From: Streptococcus gordonii
GTDB taxonomy: Bacteria; Bacillota; Bacilli; Lactobacillales; Streptococcaceae
Direction: 5' to 3'
DNA length: 64,000 nucleotides
NCBI RefSeq assembly: GCF_001553855.1
Contig: NZ_LQWV01000037.1
Coordinates: 62,698 to 126,697, forward strand
In this document: positions 29,493 through 39,292 of the stretch, one piece after another
How positions within the stretch are numbered: position 1 is the stretch's first letter
How the letters are laid out: every line of letters starts with the position of its first letter
Program-made: the position numbers and the translations under genes
The notes under the pieces: generated by a model
Database searches by the model: none
What the model saw: only the letters and a program-made list of their open reading frames with translations
Told to the model about the DNA's origin: nothing

Positions 29493-31110
29493 AGCCTTAA
29501 AAAGTTTAATTCGGACGAATATTATTTATACAACACCCCCGTCAAGTCTCACACGCTTTCGTCAGAAGCAAGCAAAAAAGCCGGACAAGAAAATCAATGT
29601 TTCTAGACAGTTGATTATGACCCACTTGTTTACAAGTTTACTTTATCTTCTTATCTTTGGAGTGATGAGTGCCTTTTATCCTTTAGTAGACCATCCAGGA
29701 ATCTTTACCAATATGGTATCTATTTTTAGTCTGATGGTTCTATCACAGGGGTTCTTATCTTTCTATAACGTTTTCTATGAAAGTAAGGACTTGCAGTCTT
29801 ATCGACCCTATGCTTTTAGTGAAGCAGAAATCATGATTGGGAAGAGTATCTCTGTTGTTCTGACGGTTTTGCTTGGAGCTCTTCCGATTTTAGCTTATTT
29901 CATAAATCTTCAGATTCAAAGTGGGAATCCTTTTTGGCTGGCTATTCCAATCGTTCTGATTTCGCTAGTGGTTTTGGGATCTGTTCTGGCTTTCGGGATT
30001 TTGACAGCTGTTCATTTTATTACTAAAACTTCTGTCTTCCGTCAGCATAAGCAAGTAGCCTCTAATATTCTTTTGGGAGTGACCAATCTCTTGATTTTTG
30101 GATCAATTATTTTGGTCAATACTCAAAATAGAGAATTACTTCTTAAAGATACTGGTAGCTATTTGCCACCGATGGAAGCCTTTTATTATTTTGGTGTTAC
30201 TCCTTTTGCGCCCCAATCTCTTATTGGAATTGGTGCCTGGGCCTTGGTTGCCGCGCTTCTATTTTCAATCGTAAAATGGAAGGTTCTACCAGAGTTTTAT
30301 GAAGCGGCTTTGAAAACTTCTGAGACTGTTAATAAGAAACAACGTGTTCGTAAATTTCAACTTGGAAATCAGAAGTCATTCCCTCGCTTTGTTTGGAGCT
30401 ATCAGCTTAGCTTGATCAGTGACGGTTCTGTTTTTCTTCAATCAGTCTTTATGTCTAGTGTTATGCCTTATCTCTTCATACTTCCTGGACTAATGGGCTT
30501 TATTCAGGGAGGAGGATTTGAGCTTAGCCCGTACTTAACACCGAAGTTTCTGTTACCATTGATGTTGATCACGGTGTTCATTGCTACTTTTAATGCAGGT
30601 TCGACCAACTTAACTATGATTGGGATTTCCTTGGAGCGCGAGAATTTTTCCTATTTGAAAGTACTTCCCTTTGATATGAAAGCATATCTTCGCTTAAAAT
30701 TCTGGTATCTTTTCTTGATCCAGTCAATCTTGCCACTCTTGATATTTGTAGTGGTCAACCTATTATTGGGCACCCATTTGTTATCTCTTTTGGTTATGGT
30801 CCTTGTCTGGATCAGTAATTGTTTAGCATGGAGTATCTGGGGCTTCCAACGGGACAATCGTCTCTTGGTTACCAACTGGTCTAATGTCACAGAATTATTC
30901 AACCGATCTAACAATACTCTAAAGACAATGATTGCTTTTCTAATCTTATTTGTTTTTATTGCTGCAATTGGTGGTTCCTATGCCTTGATATTCTATCTAA
31001 AAGAAGCAGTAGTCTATGGTATTACCTTAGGATTTTTCCTTATTATCATGGTTCTTTCTGGTGTTCTTTATTTTCACTATGCAAATAAATTTAAAAAGGC
31101 TCTTGAATGA
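29482..31110 (+). CDS. ABC transporter permease
   Basis: A 542-aa integral membrane protein with about ten to twelve membrane segments and a cytoplasmic basic N-terminus (residues 1-45). It overlaps the ATPase gene by 11 nt, so the two form one exporter. The domain plan (large single-chain permease, no solute-binding protein nearby) suggests export of a hydrophobic compound or peptide. Substrate not assignable. It shares a bidirectional terminator with the deacetylase gene. Confidence 0.88.
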   Translation: MRFKALKSLIRTNIIYTTPPSSLTRFRQKQAKKPDKKINVSRQLIMTHLFTSLLYLLIFGVMSAFYPLVDHPGIFTNMVSIFSLMVLSQGFLSFYNVFYESKDLQSYRPYAFSEAEIMIGKSISVVLTVLLGALPILAYFINLQIQSGNPFWLAIPIVLISLVVLGSVLAFGILTAVHFITKTSVFRQHKQVASNILLGVTNLLIFGSIILVNTQNRELLLKDTGSYLPPMEAFYYFGVTPFAPQSLIGIGAWALVAALLFSIVKWKVLPEFYEAALKTSETVNKKQRVRKFQLGNQKSFPRFVWSYQLSLISDGSVFLQSVFMSSVMPYLFILPGLMGFIQGGGFELSPYLTPKFLLPLMLITVFIATFNAGSTNLTMIGISLERENFSYLKVLPFDMKAYLRLKFWYLFLIQSILPLLIFVVVNLLLGTHLLSLLVMVLVWISNCLAWSIWGFQRDNRLLVTNWSNVTELFNRSNNTLKTMIAFLILFVFIAAIGGSYALIFYLKEAVVYGITLGFFLIIMVLSGVLYFHYANKFKKALE

Positions 31111-31120
31111 GAGCCTTTTT
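31093..31120. terminator. Bidirectional terminator (ABC exporter / deacetylase)
   Basis: An 11-bp perfect stem AAAAAGGCTCT/AGAGCCTTTTT with a 6-nt loop that contains the permease stop codon. T runs lie in both directions. Confidence 0.92.
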
Positions 31121-31130
31121 GTTATGGTCT

Positions 31131-32072
31131 TTAATTTGCTATCTCATCTAGGAGACTCTGTGCAGTGGTCGTTGGATTGACACGAACACGATTGAGTGAT
31201 AGAAGTCCGTCTGAGAGAGAAGCCAAGCCATTATTGGTCGTCAATCCCATTTTATATCCTAACTTTTCTGCAAGCTGAAGAGTTGTCTCACTGTAACGGC
31301 CAGAAGGATAAGCTACGGTAGTGGTTGTCTGAGAAAGATTACGATCTAAATACTCTTTTGAATCTTGTAATTCTGAATTTTGAGTATCAGCACTTGATAC
31401 GGATAAATCTGGATGGTTCACGGTATGATCTTCAAAGGACATGCCATTTTTCTTCATTTCTTTGATCTCATCAAGTGTTAGAATATCTTCGCGACCTGCT
31501 TGAACAAAACCTGTAATGACATTGTTAGTAGCCTTCATTTGGTATTTTTGTAGGATAGGATAGGCTTGAGTATAGAAGTCCTTGAGACTATCATCAAAAG
31601 TTAACCAAACGACCTTCTTATTCTCTGGGAGGACATTTTCAGTTAAGGCCTTATAAGCTTCAGCAGGAGAAAGAGTGTAGTATCCTGCTTCTTTCAAAGC
31701 TTTTAAGTGGCTTTCAAAAGTTTCAGGATCAACAATTAGTCCAGAGTTAGCGGCTTCAGATGGGTCCATGACATGGATAGCATGATACATCAAGATGGGC
31801 AATTTAACAGGCTTATCTTGCTTGACCCATTTGATTTCCTCTTTCTTTTGACTAGTAGATGAGGGCTGGCTTGCCTCTTTTGAAGGGCTTGCTTTACTAA
31901 CTTGGCTAGCTTCAGGCTTGCTGGCTTCTTGCTGACTATTACTGTATTCTTTCCAAAGGAAAATACCACCAGTAACGATAAAGATGAGAAGAATGAGGTT
32001 CAACAGAAGTAAGATATCTCTTTTCTTTCGAGCCTTTTTTTCTGCTGAACGATTGCGATTAGGATAAGTCAT
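31131..32072 (-). CDS. Polysaccharide deacetylase family protein
   Basis: A 313-aa protein with an N-terminal membrane anchor (about 20-42), a Ser/Lys/Glu-rich linker (about 45-80) and a C-terminal NodB-type domain. Motifs: WLTFDDSLKDFY (catalytic Asp pair), DHTVNHPDL (metal His pair) and AYPSGRYSE. It should act on the cell surface, removing acetyl groups from a glycan. It is shorter than peptidoglycan deacetylase PgdA and lacks that protein's large middle domain, so the substrate is uncertain. Single gene, minus strand. Confidence 0.88.
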   Translation of the reverse strand: MTYPNRNRSAEKKARKKRDILLLLNLILLIFIVTGGIFLWKEYSNSQQEASKPEASQVSKASPSKEASQPSSTSQKKEEIKWVKQDKPVKLPILMYHAIHVMDPSEAANSGLIVDPETFESHLKALKEAGYYTLSPAEAYKALTENVLPENKKVVWLTFDDSLKDFYTQAYPILQKYQMKATNNVITGFVQAGREDILTLDEIKEMKKNGMSFEDHTVNHPDLSVSSADTQNSELQDSKEYLDRNLSQTTTTVAYPSGRYSETTLQLAEKLGYKMGLTTNNGLASLSDGLLSLNRVRVNPTTTAQSLLDEIAN

Positions 32073-32148
32073 AATTTCTCCTTGGCTAGATATTTGCTTT
32101 TATTATATCAGATCTAGAGAAGAATAGTATGAATTTTGTGCTAAATTC

Positions 32149-32157
32149 TGATATAAT
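32149..32157 (+). promoter_or_regulatory. Extended -10 promoter of hom-thrB
   Basis: TGA-TATAAT, 35 nt upstream of the hom start. Confidence 0.6.
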
Positions 32158-32191
32158 AGACTTTATACAGAAAAAATTTGAGGAGTGCTTC

Positions 32192-33478
32192 ATGTCTATT
32201 AAAATAGCTTTACTTGGTTTTGGAACAGTGGCCAGTGGTGTGCCATTTCTACTGAAGGAAAACGGAGAGAAAATCGTTCAAGCTGCCCATTCAGAGATTG
32301 AGGTTGCTAAAGTCTTGGTTAAGGATGATGCTGAAAAAGAGCGTCTTTTGGCAGCAGGAAATGACTTTAACTTTGTCACAAATGTCGAAGAAATTTTGAA
32401 GGATTCCGAAATTACCATCGTTGTCGAATTGATGGGACGGATTGAGCCGGCGAAAACTTTCATCACTCGTGCTCTTGAAGCTGGCAAGCATGTGGTAACA
32501 GCCAATAAAGACTTGCTGGCTGTTCATGGCGCAGAGCTACTGGAAATTGCTCAAAAGCAAAATGTAGCTCTCTACTATGAAGCAGCTGTTGCTGGCGGTA
32601 TTCCGATCCTGCGTACCTTGGTCAATTCATTGGCTTCTGACAAAATTACCCGTATCCTAGGTGTGGTTAATGGAACCTCTAACTTTATGATGACCAAGAT
32701 GGTCGAAGAAGGCTGGTCTTATGAAGATGCTCTTGCTGAAGCTCAGAAACTTGGATATGCTGAAAGTGACCCAACCAATGACGTAGATGGCATTGATGCG
32801 GCTTACAAGATGGTCATTCTTAGCCAGTTTGCCTTTGGTATGAATGTTAAGTTTGAAGATGTAGGCCATCAAGGAATTCGAAATATCACACCAGAAGATG
32901 TGGCTGTAGCTCAGGAATTGGGCTATGTAGTTAAACTAGTTGGATCTATCGAAGAGACGCCATCAGGGATCGCAGCAGAAGTAGCTCCAACTTTCCTACC
33001 TAAAGCTCATCCACTTGCTAGTGTCAATGGAGTGATGAACGCTGTCTTTGTCGAGTCGATCGGTATCGGAGAGTCTATGTACTTCGGACCGGGAGCTGGC
33101 CAAAAACCAACTGCAACTAGTGTCGTGGCAGACATTGTTCGGATTAGTCGTCGTTTGAATGAAGGAACAGTTGGCAAGGCATTTAATGAATTTAACCGTG
33201 AGTTGGTCTTGGCTAAGCCAGAAGATGTGAAGAGTAGCTATTACTTCTCTATCTTAGCGCCTGATTCTAAAGGCCAAGTTCTGCATTTGGCTGAGATTTT
33301 CAATGCTGAGGATGTTTCCTTTAAGCAGATTCTGCAGGAAGGTACAGACGGTGAGAAGGCTCGTGTAGTGATTATTACCCATGCTGTCAGCAAGACACAG
33401 CTAGAAAATGTCACTGCTAAGCTCAAAGAAGTTGCTGAGTTCGACTTGCTCAATACCTTCAAAGTATTAGGAGATTAA
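32192..33478 (+). CDS. hom: Homoserine dehydrogenase
   Basis: A 428-aa enzyme reducing aspartate semialdehyde to homoserine, the branch point to threonine and methionine. NAD(P)-binding [11 protein letters not shown] is at the N-terminus, the catalytic domain is about 130-320 ([14 protein letters not shown]), and a C-terminal ACT domain (about 350-428) should sense threonine. An in-frame ATG at 32129 lies upstream of the -10 box; AGGAG at 32181-32185 supports the ATG at 32192. thrB follows after 1 nt. Confidence 0.97.
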   Translation: MSIKIALLGFGTVASGVPFLLKENGEKIVQAAHSEIEVAKVLVKDDAEKERLLAAGNDFNFVTNVEEILKDSEITIVVELMGRIEPAKTFITRALEAGKHVVTANKDLLAVHGAELLEIAQKQNVALYYEAAVAGGIPILRTLVNSLASDKITRILGVVNGTSNFMMTKMVEEGWSYEDALAEAQKLGYAESDPTNDVDGIDAAYKMVILSQFAFGMNVKFEDVGHQGIRNITPEDVAVAQELGYVVKLVGSIEETPSGIAAEVAPTFLPKAHPLASVNGVMNAVFVESIGIGESMYFGPGAGQKPTATSVVADIVRISRRLNEGTVGKAFNEFNRELVLAKPEDVKSSYYFSILAPDSKGQVLHLAEIFNAEDVSFKQILQEGTDGEKARVVIITHAVSKTQLENVTAKLKEVAEFDLLNTFKVLGD

Positions 33479-33479
33479 G

Positions 33480-34346
33480 ATGAAGATTATTGTACCCGCT
33501 ACCAGTGCTAACATTGGTCCAGGCTTTGATTCAGTCGGTGTGGCTGTCAGTAAATATTTGACCATTGAGGTTCTGGAAGAACGCGATGAGTGGCTAATCG
33601 AACATGACTTAAATCCAAGAATTCCTAAGGATAAACGAAACTTGCTAATCAAAGTAGCCTTGCAACTGGCGCCAAACCTTCAGCCTTACCGTCTGAAGAT
33701 GACTAGTGACATTCCTTTGGCACGTGGTTTGGGTTCATCTAGCTCAGTTATCGTAGCTGGGATTGAATTGGCTAACCAATTAGGAAAACTGGATTTAACG
33801 GATGATGAAAAGCTGGATTGGGCAAACAAGATTGAAGGCCATCCAGACAATGTGGCTCCAGCTATCTTTGGAAATTTAGTCATATCTAGTGTTTTTAAAG
33901 GGGCTGTTTCCTCTGTTACGGCAGACTTTCCTGAGTGCTCTTTCATTGCTTATGTTCCTAAGTACGAACTGAAGACACGGGATAGTCGCAGTGTTTTGCC
34001 TTTTAAATTTTCTTATAAGGAAGCAGTAGCAGCTAGTTCGATTGCCAATGTTGCAATTGCAGCCCTTCTTCAGGGGGACCTTGTCAAGGCAGGCCGAGCC
34101 ATTGAATCGGATCGCTTCCATGAGCGTTTTCGCCAAAAACTCGTCAGAGAATTTCCTAACATTAAGAAATTGGCTAAAAAACATGGAGCTTATGCTACCT
34201 ATTTATCTGGAGCAGGCCCAACGATTATGATTTTAGCTCCAAAAGATAGGGCCAAATTAATTCAAACACGGATTGAGGGATGCAAGTATAATGGAGAAGT
34301 CTTTATACTAGATGTTGACAGAGATGGTGTTCGAGTGGAATTTTAA
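33480..34346 (+). CDS. thrB: Homoserine kinase
   Basis: GHMP kinase of 288 aa phosphorylating homoserine for threonine synthesis. N-terminal [16 protein letters not shown], the ATP-binding motif [16 protein letters not shown] (about 79-94), and a C-terminal [12 protein letters not shown]. It begins 1 nt after hom, so the two form an operon. thrC is not in the window. Confidence 0.97.
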   Translation: MKIIVPATSANIGPGFDSVGVAVSKYLTIEVLEERDEWLIEHDLNPRIPKDKRNLLIKVALQLAPNLQPYRLKMTSDIPLARGLGSSSSVIVAGIELANQLGKLDLTDDEKLDWANKIEGHPDNVAPAIFGNLVISSVFKGAVSSVTADFPECSFIAYVPKYELKTRDSRSVLPFKFSYKEAVAASSIANVAIAALLQGDLVKAGRAIESDRFHERFRQKLVREFPNIKKLAKKHGAYATYLSGAGPTIMILAPKDRAKLIQTRIEGCKYNGEVFILDVDRDGVRVEF

Positions 34347-34394
34347 ATGCTTTAAAATAGACGAAGAGACTGTCTATTCCTATCAAAAAAATTA

Positions 34395-34403
34395 TGATAT
34401 AAT
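34395..34403 (+). promoter_or_regulatory. Extended -10 promoter
   Basis: TGA-TATAAT, 33 nt upstream of the ATG of the interrupted membrane-protein gene. Confidence 0.55.
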
Positions 34404-34436
34404 CAAATGAATATCCAACTAGGAGGTTTTACACGA

Positions 34437-35360
34437 ATGGATAAACTTGAATGGCAGGATCTTGCTAGCCAGCTAGGACTTGAGTACGATGAAGATACGA
34501 AAATTATTTTCGGTTAGAAAGATGGGTACACTCTTTTTATTGAAGATGCTGGTGAAAAAATCTACCGAATTTGCTTTTCAGTTAAAGGTGATGAAGCACT
34601 TTCCATTGCGGAAGATCTGAAAGAATTGAAAAAATCCACTAAGGGTATGACAAATGCTCAGCTTACGCGTTACAAGCTTGTTGTTACTGTTAAAGGCGGA
34701 ATGACTAAGGGTAGAACCAAAGAAACAATTGCTGAATGTTTGGAAGCTAGTGTCACCTTCTTAAAAGAGCATGGGTTAATCAATGTTTGTGAGCACACTG
34801 GAGAAGCAGAGCCAACAGCAGTCTATCAAGTAGGAACAAACTTGTTGATTTTATCGGCTGATAGCTTCCAACAGTTGAGCTCTAATCTTGCAATTGAGAA
34901 TCAAAGCTATGATCAGCAAAATGAAAATGTGATTGGCGGAATCGTCGGAGCCTTTGTTGGGTGTTTGATCGGTGGAGCAGTTACATTGGGAATTGCTCAA
35001 TTGGGTTATGTCTCTTTTGTATCTGGTTTGGTTATGGGGGTTTGTACCATTAAGGGTTATGAACTTTTAGGAAAGAAATTATCTAAACTTGGAATTGGTA
35101 TCAGTATTTTCTTTATGCTTGTGATGATTTTATTTGTTCACCAGCTTGACTGGGCTTTATTAGTTTCAAGAGAAGTAGGTACGGATGTCTTCACAGCTTT
35201 CTCTTATTTCACAAATTATCTCTTATCTGGTGGAGAAGTTCATTATACCTACTGGCTTAACCTTGGATTGCTCTATCTCTTTACAGGAATTGGTGCCTAC
35301 TCTATGGTACACAATGCTTTAGGTAATCATACCTTGAAGTATGTCACTCGGAAATTATAA
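34437..35360 (+). pseudogene. Membrane protein gene interrupted by one in-frame TAG
   Basis: The gene starts at the ATG at 34437 after a perfect TAGGAGG (34421-34427), reads 26 codons and meets TAG at 34515-34517. The same frame is then open to the stop at 35358, with protein-like sequence directly after the TAG (KDGYTLFIEDAGEKIYRICF). Without the TAG the product is about 307 aa: a soluble N-terminal part and a C-terminal membrane part with four or five segments (from about residue 160). Function unknown. One base change from CAG, AAG or GAG explains it. Restart within the 3' part, readthrough or sequencing error are alternatives. Confidence 0.75.
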
Positions 35361-35364
35361 AAGA

Positions 35365-35389
35365 AAACTGGCTGAGACCAGTTTTTTTG
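35365..35389 (+). terminator. Terminator before murB
   Basis: AAACTGG/CCAGTTT (35365-35371, 35378-35384), 6-nt loop, T run. Confidence 0.88.
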
Positions 35390-35417
35390 TATTTTTATCG
35401 AAAATGCCGATTAATTT

Positions 35418-35426
35418 TGATATAAT
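35418..35426 (+). promoter_or_regulatory. Extended -10 promoter of murB
   Basis: TGA-TATAAT, 31 nt upstream of the murB ATG. Confidence 0.6.
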
Positions 35427-35456
35427 AGAATCAATTTGTGATAAGAAAGAGAAATC

Positions 35457-36365
35457 ATGGTGAATATAGAATTATTAAAGTCGGAACTAGCGGGAATTGA
35501 TATCCGTTTTGATGAACCACTGAAGAAATACACTTACACAAAAGTTGGTGGTCCAGCTGATTATTTAGCTTTTCCTCGTAACCGATACGAATTAGTTCGA
35601 CTGGTCAAGTTTGCTAATAGAGAGCAGATTCCATGGATGGTTCTGGGGAATGCTAGTAATATCATTGTTCGTGATGGTGGTATTCGTGGCTTTGTGATTA
35701 TGTTTGACCAGTTACATACCATTATGGTAAACGGCTATACGATTGAAGCCGAAGCCGGGGCTAAATTAATCGACACCACTCATGTAGCCCTACATCATAG
35801 CTTGACAGGTTTTGAGTTTGCATGTGGAATTCCAGGAAGTGTAGGTGGAGCTGTCTTCATGAATGCTGGCGCCTATGGTGGCGAAATCGCTCATGTCCTA
35901 GTATCTTGTAAGGTCCTGACTCCAGAAGGAGAAATCAAGACGATTTCAGCAGAGGAAATGAAGTTTGGCTATCGCTCTTCGGTAATTCAGGAAACGGGTG
36001 ATATTGTCATTTCTGCTAAATTCGCCCTTTCTCCAGGAAATTACACAGCCATCCAGCAGGAAATGAAACGTCTGACACACCTGCGTGAACTTAAGCAACC
36101 GCTAGAATATCCATCGTGTGGTTCGGTCTTTAAACGTCCTTTAGGCCATTTTGCTGGCCAGTTGATTAGTGAAGCTGGTCTCAAGGGACATCGGATTGGT
36201 GGCGTTGAGGTTTCAACCAAACACGCTGGTTTTATGGTCAATATTGCAGATGGAAATGCTCAGAACTATGAAGATTTGATTGCTCACGTGATTCAAACTG
36301 TTGAAAATGAATCTGGTATAAGGTTGGAGCGTGAAGTCCGGATTATTGGAGAGACTTTACAGTAA
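35457..36365 (+). CDS. murB: UDP-N-acetylenolpyruvoylglucosamine reductase
   Basis: FAD enzyme of 302 aa completing UDP-MurNAc synthesis for peptidoglycan. The FAD-binding part includes [14 protein letters not shown] (about 62-75) and [20 protein letters not shown] (about 124-143). The catalytic Ser lies in [11 protein letters not shown] (about 218-228), typical of type II MurB. It precedes potABCD as in S. pneumoniae. A terminator-like hairpin follows, so potABCD may have its own transcript. Confidence 0.97.
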   Translation: MVNIELLKSELAGIDIRFDEPLKKYTYTKVGGPADYLAFPRNRYELVRLVKFANREQIPWMVLGNASNIIVRDGGIRGFVIMFDQLHTIMVNGYTIEAEAGAKLIDTTHVALHHSLTGFEFACGIPGSVGGAVFMNAGAYGGEIAHVLVSCKVLTPEGEIKTISAEEMKFGYRSSVIQETGDIVISAKFALSPGNYTAIQQEMKRLTHLRELKQPLEYPSCGSVFKRPLGHFAGQLISEAGLKGHRIGGVEVSTKHAGFMVNIADGNAQNYEDLIAHVIQTVENESGIRLEREVRIIGETLQ

Positions 36366-36401
36366 AATTTTACTGAGATTGAAATGTTAGATAAGAAGGT
36401 T

Positions 36402-36438
36402 AGTCGTTGTCTAGTAATGAACGACTTTCTGCTTTTTT
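36402..36438 (+). terminator. Terminator-like hairpin after murB
   Basis: AGTCGTT/AACGACT (36402-36408, 36420-36426) with an 11-nt loop, followed by TTCTGCTTTTTT. Confidence 0.65.
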
Positions 36439-36440
36439 CT

Positions 36441-36550
36441 GACCGCTACGTTTTAGTTGAGGGGGTGACGCCTATCGATATCGCAAGTATGCAGGGCACT
36501 AGTTGCCCTCGAGAAGCAGTAGCGGCTTGACAGAGCCCCAATCTGTTAAT
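36441..36550 (+). ncRNA. Candidate structured RNA or leader before potABCD
   Basis: This GC-richer segment holds nested complementarity. CCGCTAC/GTAGCGG (36443-36449, 36519-36525) closes a domain containing the hairpin AGGGCA/TGCCCT (36493-36498, 36504-36509). A 3' hairpin ACAGA/TCTGT (36530-36534, 36542-36546) has the loop GCCCCAA, which can pair with GGGG near 36461-36465, a possible pseudoknot. Its place just before a polyamine importer suggests a cis-regulatory RNA. I match it to no known family, and the structure is drawn by eye. Confidence 0.5.
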
Positions 36551-36577
36551 ACATGAAAAAGAAGGAATTTATGTGAA

Positions 36578-37735
36578 TTGAAAAAACCAATTATCGAATT
36601 CAAAAATGTTTCTAAGGTTTTTGAGGATAACAATACTGTTGTTTTAAAAGACATTAACTTTGAGCTAGAAGAAGGAAAATTTTATACTCTTTTAGGTGCT
36701 TCAGGGTCTGGTAAGTCTACGATTTTAAATATTATCGCAGGTCTCTTAGATGCCTCCTCAGGAGATGTCTTTTTAGATGGGGTACGGATCAATGACGTAC
36801 CTACCAATAAACGTGATGTACACACTGTCTTTCAGTCTTATGCCCTTTTTCCGCATATGAATGTCTTTGAAAACGTGGCCTTTCCGCTACGTTTGCGTAA
36901 GGTTGAGAAGAAGGAAATTGAACGTCGTGTCAAAGAAGTGTTGAAAATGGTTCAGCTGGAAGGTTTTGATCGCCGTTCTATTCGAAAATTATCAGGAGGT
37001 CAGCGACAACGGGTTGCCATTGCTCGAGCGATCATTAATGAACCTCGAGTAGTCCTCTTAGATGAACCACTATCAGCTCTTGATTTGAAATTGCGCACGG
37101 ACATGCAGTATGAACTTCGTGAGTTGCAACAGCGCCTAGGGATTACCTTTGTCTTTGTTACTCACGACCAGGAAGAAGCTCTAGCAATGAGCGATTGGAT
37201 CTTTGTCATGAATGACGGAGAAATTGTCCAGTCTGGTACACCGGTTGATATCTATGATGAGCCGATTAACCATTTTGTTGCGACTTTCATTGGAGAGTCT
37301 AACATCCTTCCGGGTAAGATGATTGAAGACTATTTGGTTGAGTTCAATGGTAAACGCTTTGAAGCGGTGGACGGGGGTATGCGTCCTAATGAGTCGGTTG
37401 AAGTTGTTATTCGACCAGAAGATCTGCGGATTACTCTGCCAGAGGAAGGAAAACTACAGGTTAAGGTTGATACTCAGCTTTTCCGTGGAGTCCACTATGA
37501 AATCATCGCCTATGACGAACTAGGTAATGAATGGATGATTCACTCGACTCGCAAAGCCATTGTCGGTGAAGTCATTGGTCTTCAGTTTGAACCAGAAGAT
37601 ATCCATATCATGCGTCTCAATGAAACAGAAGAAGAATTTGATGCTCGTATCGAAGAATATGTTGAAATTGAAGAACAAGAAGCTGGTCTGATTAACGCAA
37701 TCGAGGAGGAAAGAGATGAAGAAAACAACCTCTAA
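36578..37735 (+). CDS. potA: Spermidine/putrescine ABC transporter ATP-binding protein
   Basis: PotA ATPase of 385 aa. Walker [10 protein letters not shown] (about 38-46), signature [14 protein letters not shown] (about 137-150), Walker [13 protein letters not shown], and a C-terminal TOBE-like domain (from about 285). It powers polyamine uptake with PotBCD. The start is TTG at 36578 (protein begins [15 protein letters not shown] as in homologs), with AAGAAGGA 11 nt upstream. An ATG-TGA start-stop pair sits just before it at 36571. It overlaps potB by 20 nt. Confidence 0.95.
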   Translation: MKKPIIEFKNVSKVFEDNNTVVLKDINFELEEGKFYTLLGASGSGKSTILNIIAGLLDASSGDVFLDGVRINDVPTNKRDVHTVFQSYALFPHMNVFENVAFPLRLRKVEKKEIERRVKEVLKMVQLEGFDRRSIRKLSGGQRQRVAIARAIINEPRVVLLDEPLSALDLKLRTDMQYELRELQQRLGITFVFVTHDQEEALAMSDWIFVMNDGEIVQSGTPVDIYDEPINHFVATFIGESNILPGKMIEDYLVEFNGKRFEAVDGGMRPNESVEVVIRPEDLRITLPEEGKLQVKVDTQLFRGVHYEIIAYDELGNEWMIHSTRKAIVGEVIGLQFEPEDIHIMRLNETEEEFDARIEEYVEIEEQEAGLINAIEEERDEENNL

Positions 37736-38522
37736 CCTCTTTATCGTTCCATATTTTTTATGGATTGTGCTTTTTGTACTAGCACCAGTGGCTATGATTA
37801 TCTGGAATTCCTTCTTTAATATTGAAGGAGGATTCACCTTAGAAAACTACCGGACTTATTTTGCCTCTCAGAATTTGACCTATTTAAAAATGAGTTTCAA
37901 TTCGATTTTTTACGCGGGAATTGTAACTTTGGTCACCTTATTGGTTAGTTATCCAACGGCATTTTTCTTGACTCAGCTCAAGCACAAGCAACTCTGGCTT
38001 ATGTTGATTGTCCTACCGACTTGGATTAATCTTTTGCTGAAGGCCTATGCCTTTATCGGAATTTTCGGTCAGGATGGCTCTATCAACCAATTTCTTAGCT
38101 TTATCGGAGTTGGACCTCAGCAAATTCTTTTTACCGATTTTTCTTTCATTTTTGTTGCTAGTTACATTGAGCTTCCCTTCATGATTTTACCAATCTTTAA
38201 TGTGTTGGATGATTTGGATCCAAATCTCATTAACGCCAGTCGTGATTTGGGAGCCAATCGTTGGGATACTTTCCGTCGCGTGATATTCCCACTTTCGATG
38301 AATGGAGTGCGCTCAGGAGTTCAGTCTGTTTTCATCCCTAGTCTCAGCCTCTTCATGCTGACTCGTCTGATTGGCGGAAATCGAGTTATTACCCTGGGGA
38401 CAGCGATTGAGCAACACTTTCTAACGACACAAAACTGGGGTATGGGTTCAACCATCGGAGTGGTTCTGATTATTGCTATGCTTCTGATTATGTGGGCAAC
38501 CAAAGAAAGGAGAGATCGATGA
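37716..38522 (+). CDS. potB: Spermidine/putrescine ABC transporter permease PotB
   Basis: A 268-aa inner-membrane permease with about six membrane segments and the ABC-permease EAA-type loop ([21 protein letters not shown], about 169-189). GAGGAGGAAAGAG precedes the ATG, inside the end of potA. It is coupled to potC by an ATGA overlap. Role by operon and family: half of the membrane channel of the polyamine importer. Confidence 0.95.
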   Translation: MKKTTSNLFIVPYFLWIVLFVLAPVAMIIWNSFFNIEGGFTLENYRTYFASQNLTYLKMSFNSIFYAGIVTLVTLLVSYPTAFFLTQLKHKQLWLMLIVLPTWINLLLKAYAFIGIFGQDGSINQFLSFIGVGPQQILFTDFSFIFVASYIELPFMILPIFNVLDDLDPNLINASRDLGANRWDTFRRVIFPLSMNGVRSGVQSVFIPSLSLFMLTRLIGGNRVITLGTAIEQHFLTTQNWGMGSTIGVVLIIAMLLIMWATKERRDR

Positions 38523-39292
38523 AGAAACTATCCAGTATCTATCTAGCTTTTGTCTTTCTGATTCTTTATCTGCCAATCTTTTATCTGATCGGTTATGCCC
38601 TCAATGCTGGTGACGATATGAATCAATTTACCGGCTTTAGCTTGACTCACTTTGAGAACCTCTTTGGTGACAAGCGTTTGATGCTGATTTTGGCTCAAAC
38701 CTTCTTTCTGGCCTTTCTCTCTGCTTTAATTGCGACAATCATTGGGACTTTTGGAGCAATCTATATCTATCAAGCCAAGAAAAAATACCAGGAAGCTTTC
38801 CTTTCTGTCAACAATGTCTTGATGGTAGCGCCAGATGTAATGATTGGTGCCAGTTTCTTGATTCTCTTCACAAATATGAAATTCCAGCTGGGCTTTATCT
38901 CAGTTCTGGCTAGCCACGTGGCCTTCTCTATTCCGATCGTTGTTCTGATGATTCTGCCAAGGCTTAAAGAAATGAATGACGACATGATTAAGGCGGCTTA
39001 CGACTTGGGAGCCAGTCAGTTACAAATGTTGAAAGAAATCATGTTGCCCTATCTGACACCAGCTATTATAGCAGGGTATTTTATGGCCTTTACCTACTCT
39101 TTGGATGATTTTGCAGTGACCTTCTTTGTAACAGGGAATGGTTTTACTACCCTCTCAGTGGAAATTTATTCTCGCGCCCGTCAGGGGATTTCTTTGGAAA
39201 TCAATGCCCTATCTGCTTTAGTCTTTCTCTTTAGTATTTTACTGGTGATTGGCTATTACTTTATTTCACGAGAGAAGGAGGAGCAGGCATGA
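38519..39292 (+). CDS. potC: Spermidine/putrescine ABC transporter permease PotC
   Basis: A 257-aa permease with about six membrane segments and the EAA-type loop KAAYDLGASQLQMLKEIMLP. AGAAAGGAGAG and the ATGA overlap with potB choose the ATG at 38519 over an in-frame ATG at 38492. It overlaps potD by ATGA. It forms the polyamine channel with PotB. Confidence 0.95.
   Translation: MKKLSSIYLAFVFLILYLPIFYLIGYALNAGDDMNQFTGFSLTHFENLFGDKRLMLILAQTFFLAFLSALIATIIGTFGAIYIYQAKKKYQEAFLSVNNVLMVAPDVMIGASFLILFTNMKFQLGFISVLASHVAFSIPIVVLMILPRLKEMNDDMIKAAYDLGASQLQMLKEIMLPYLTPAIIAGYFMAFTYSLDDFAVTFFVTGNGFTTLSVEIYSRARQGISLEINALSALVFLFSILLVIGYYFISREKEEQA

Noticed and set aside
32129..32191. N-terminal extension of homoserine dehydrogenase
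   Set aside because: It starts upstream of the TATAAT box at 32152, and the extra 21 residues are not in the family. The ATG at 32192 has a good ribosome-binding site.
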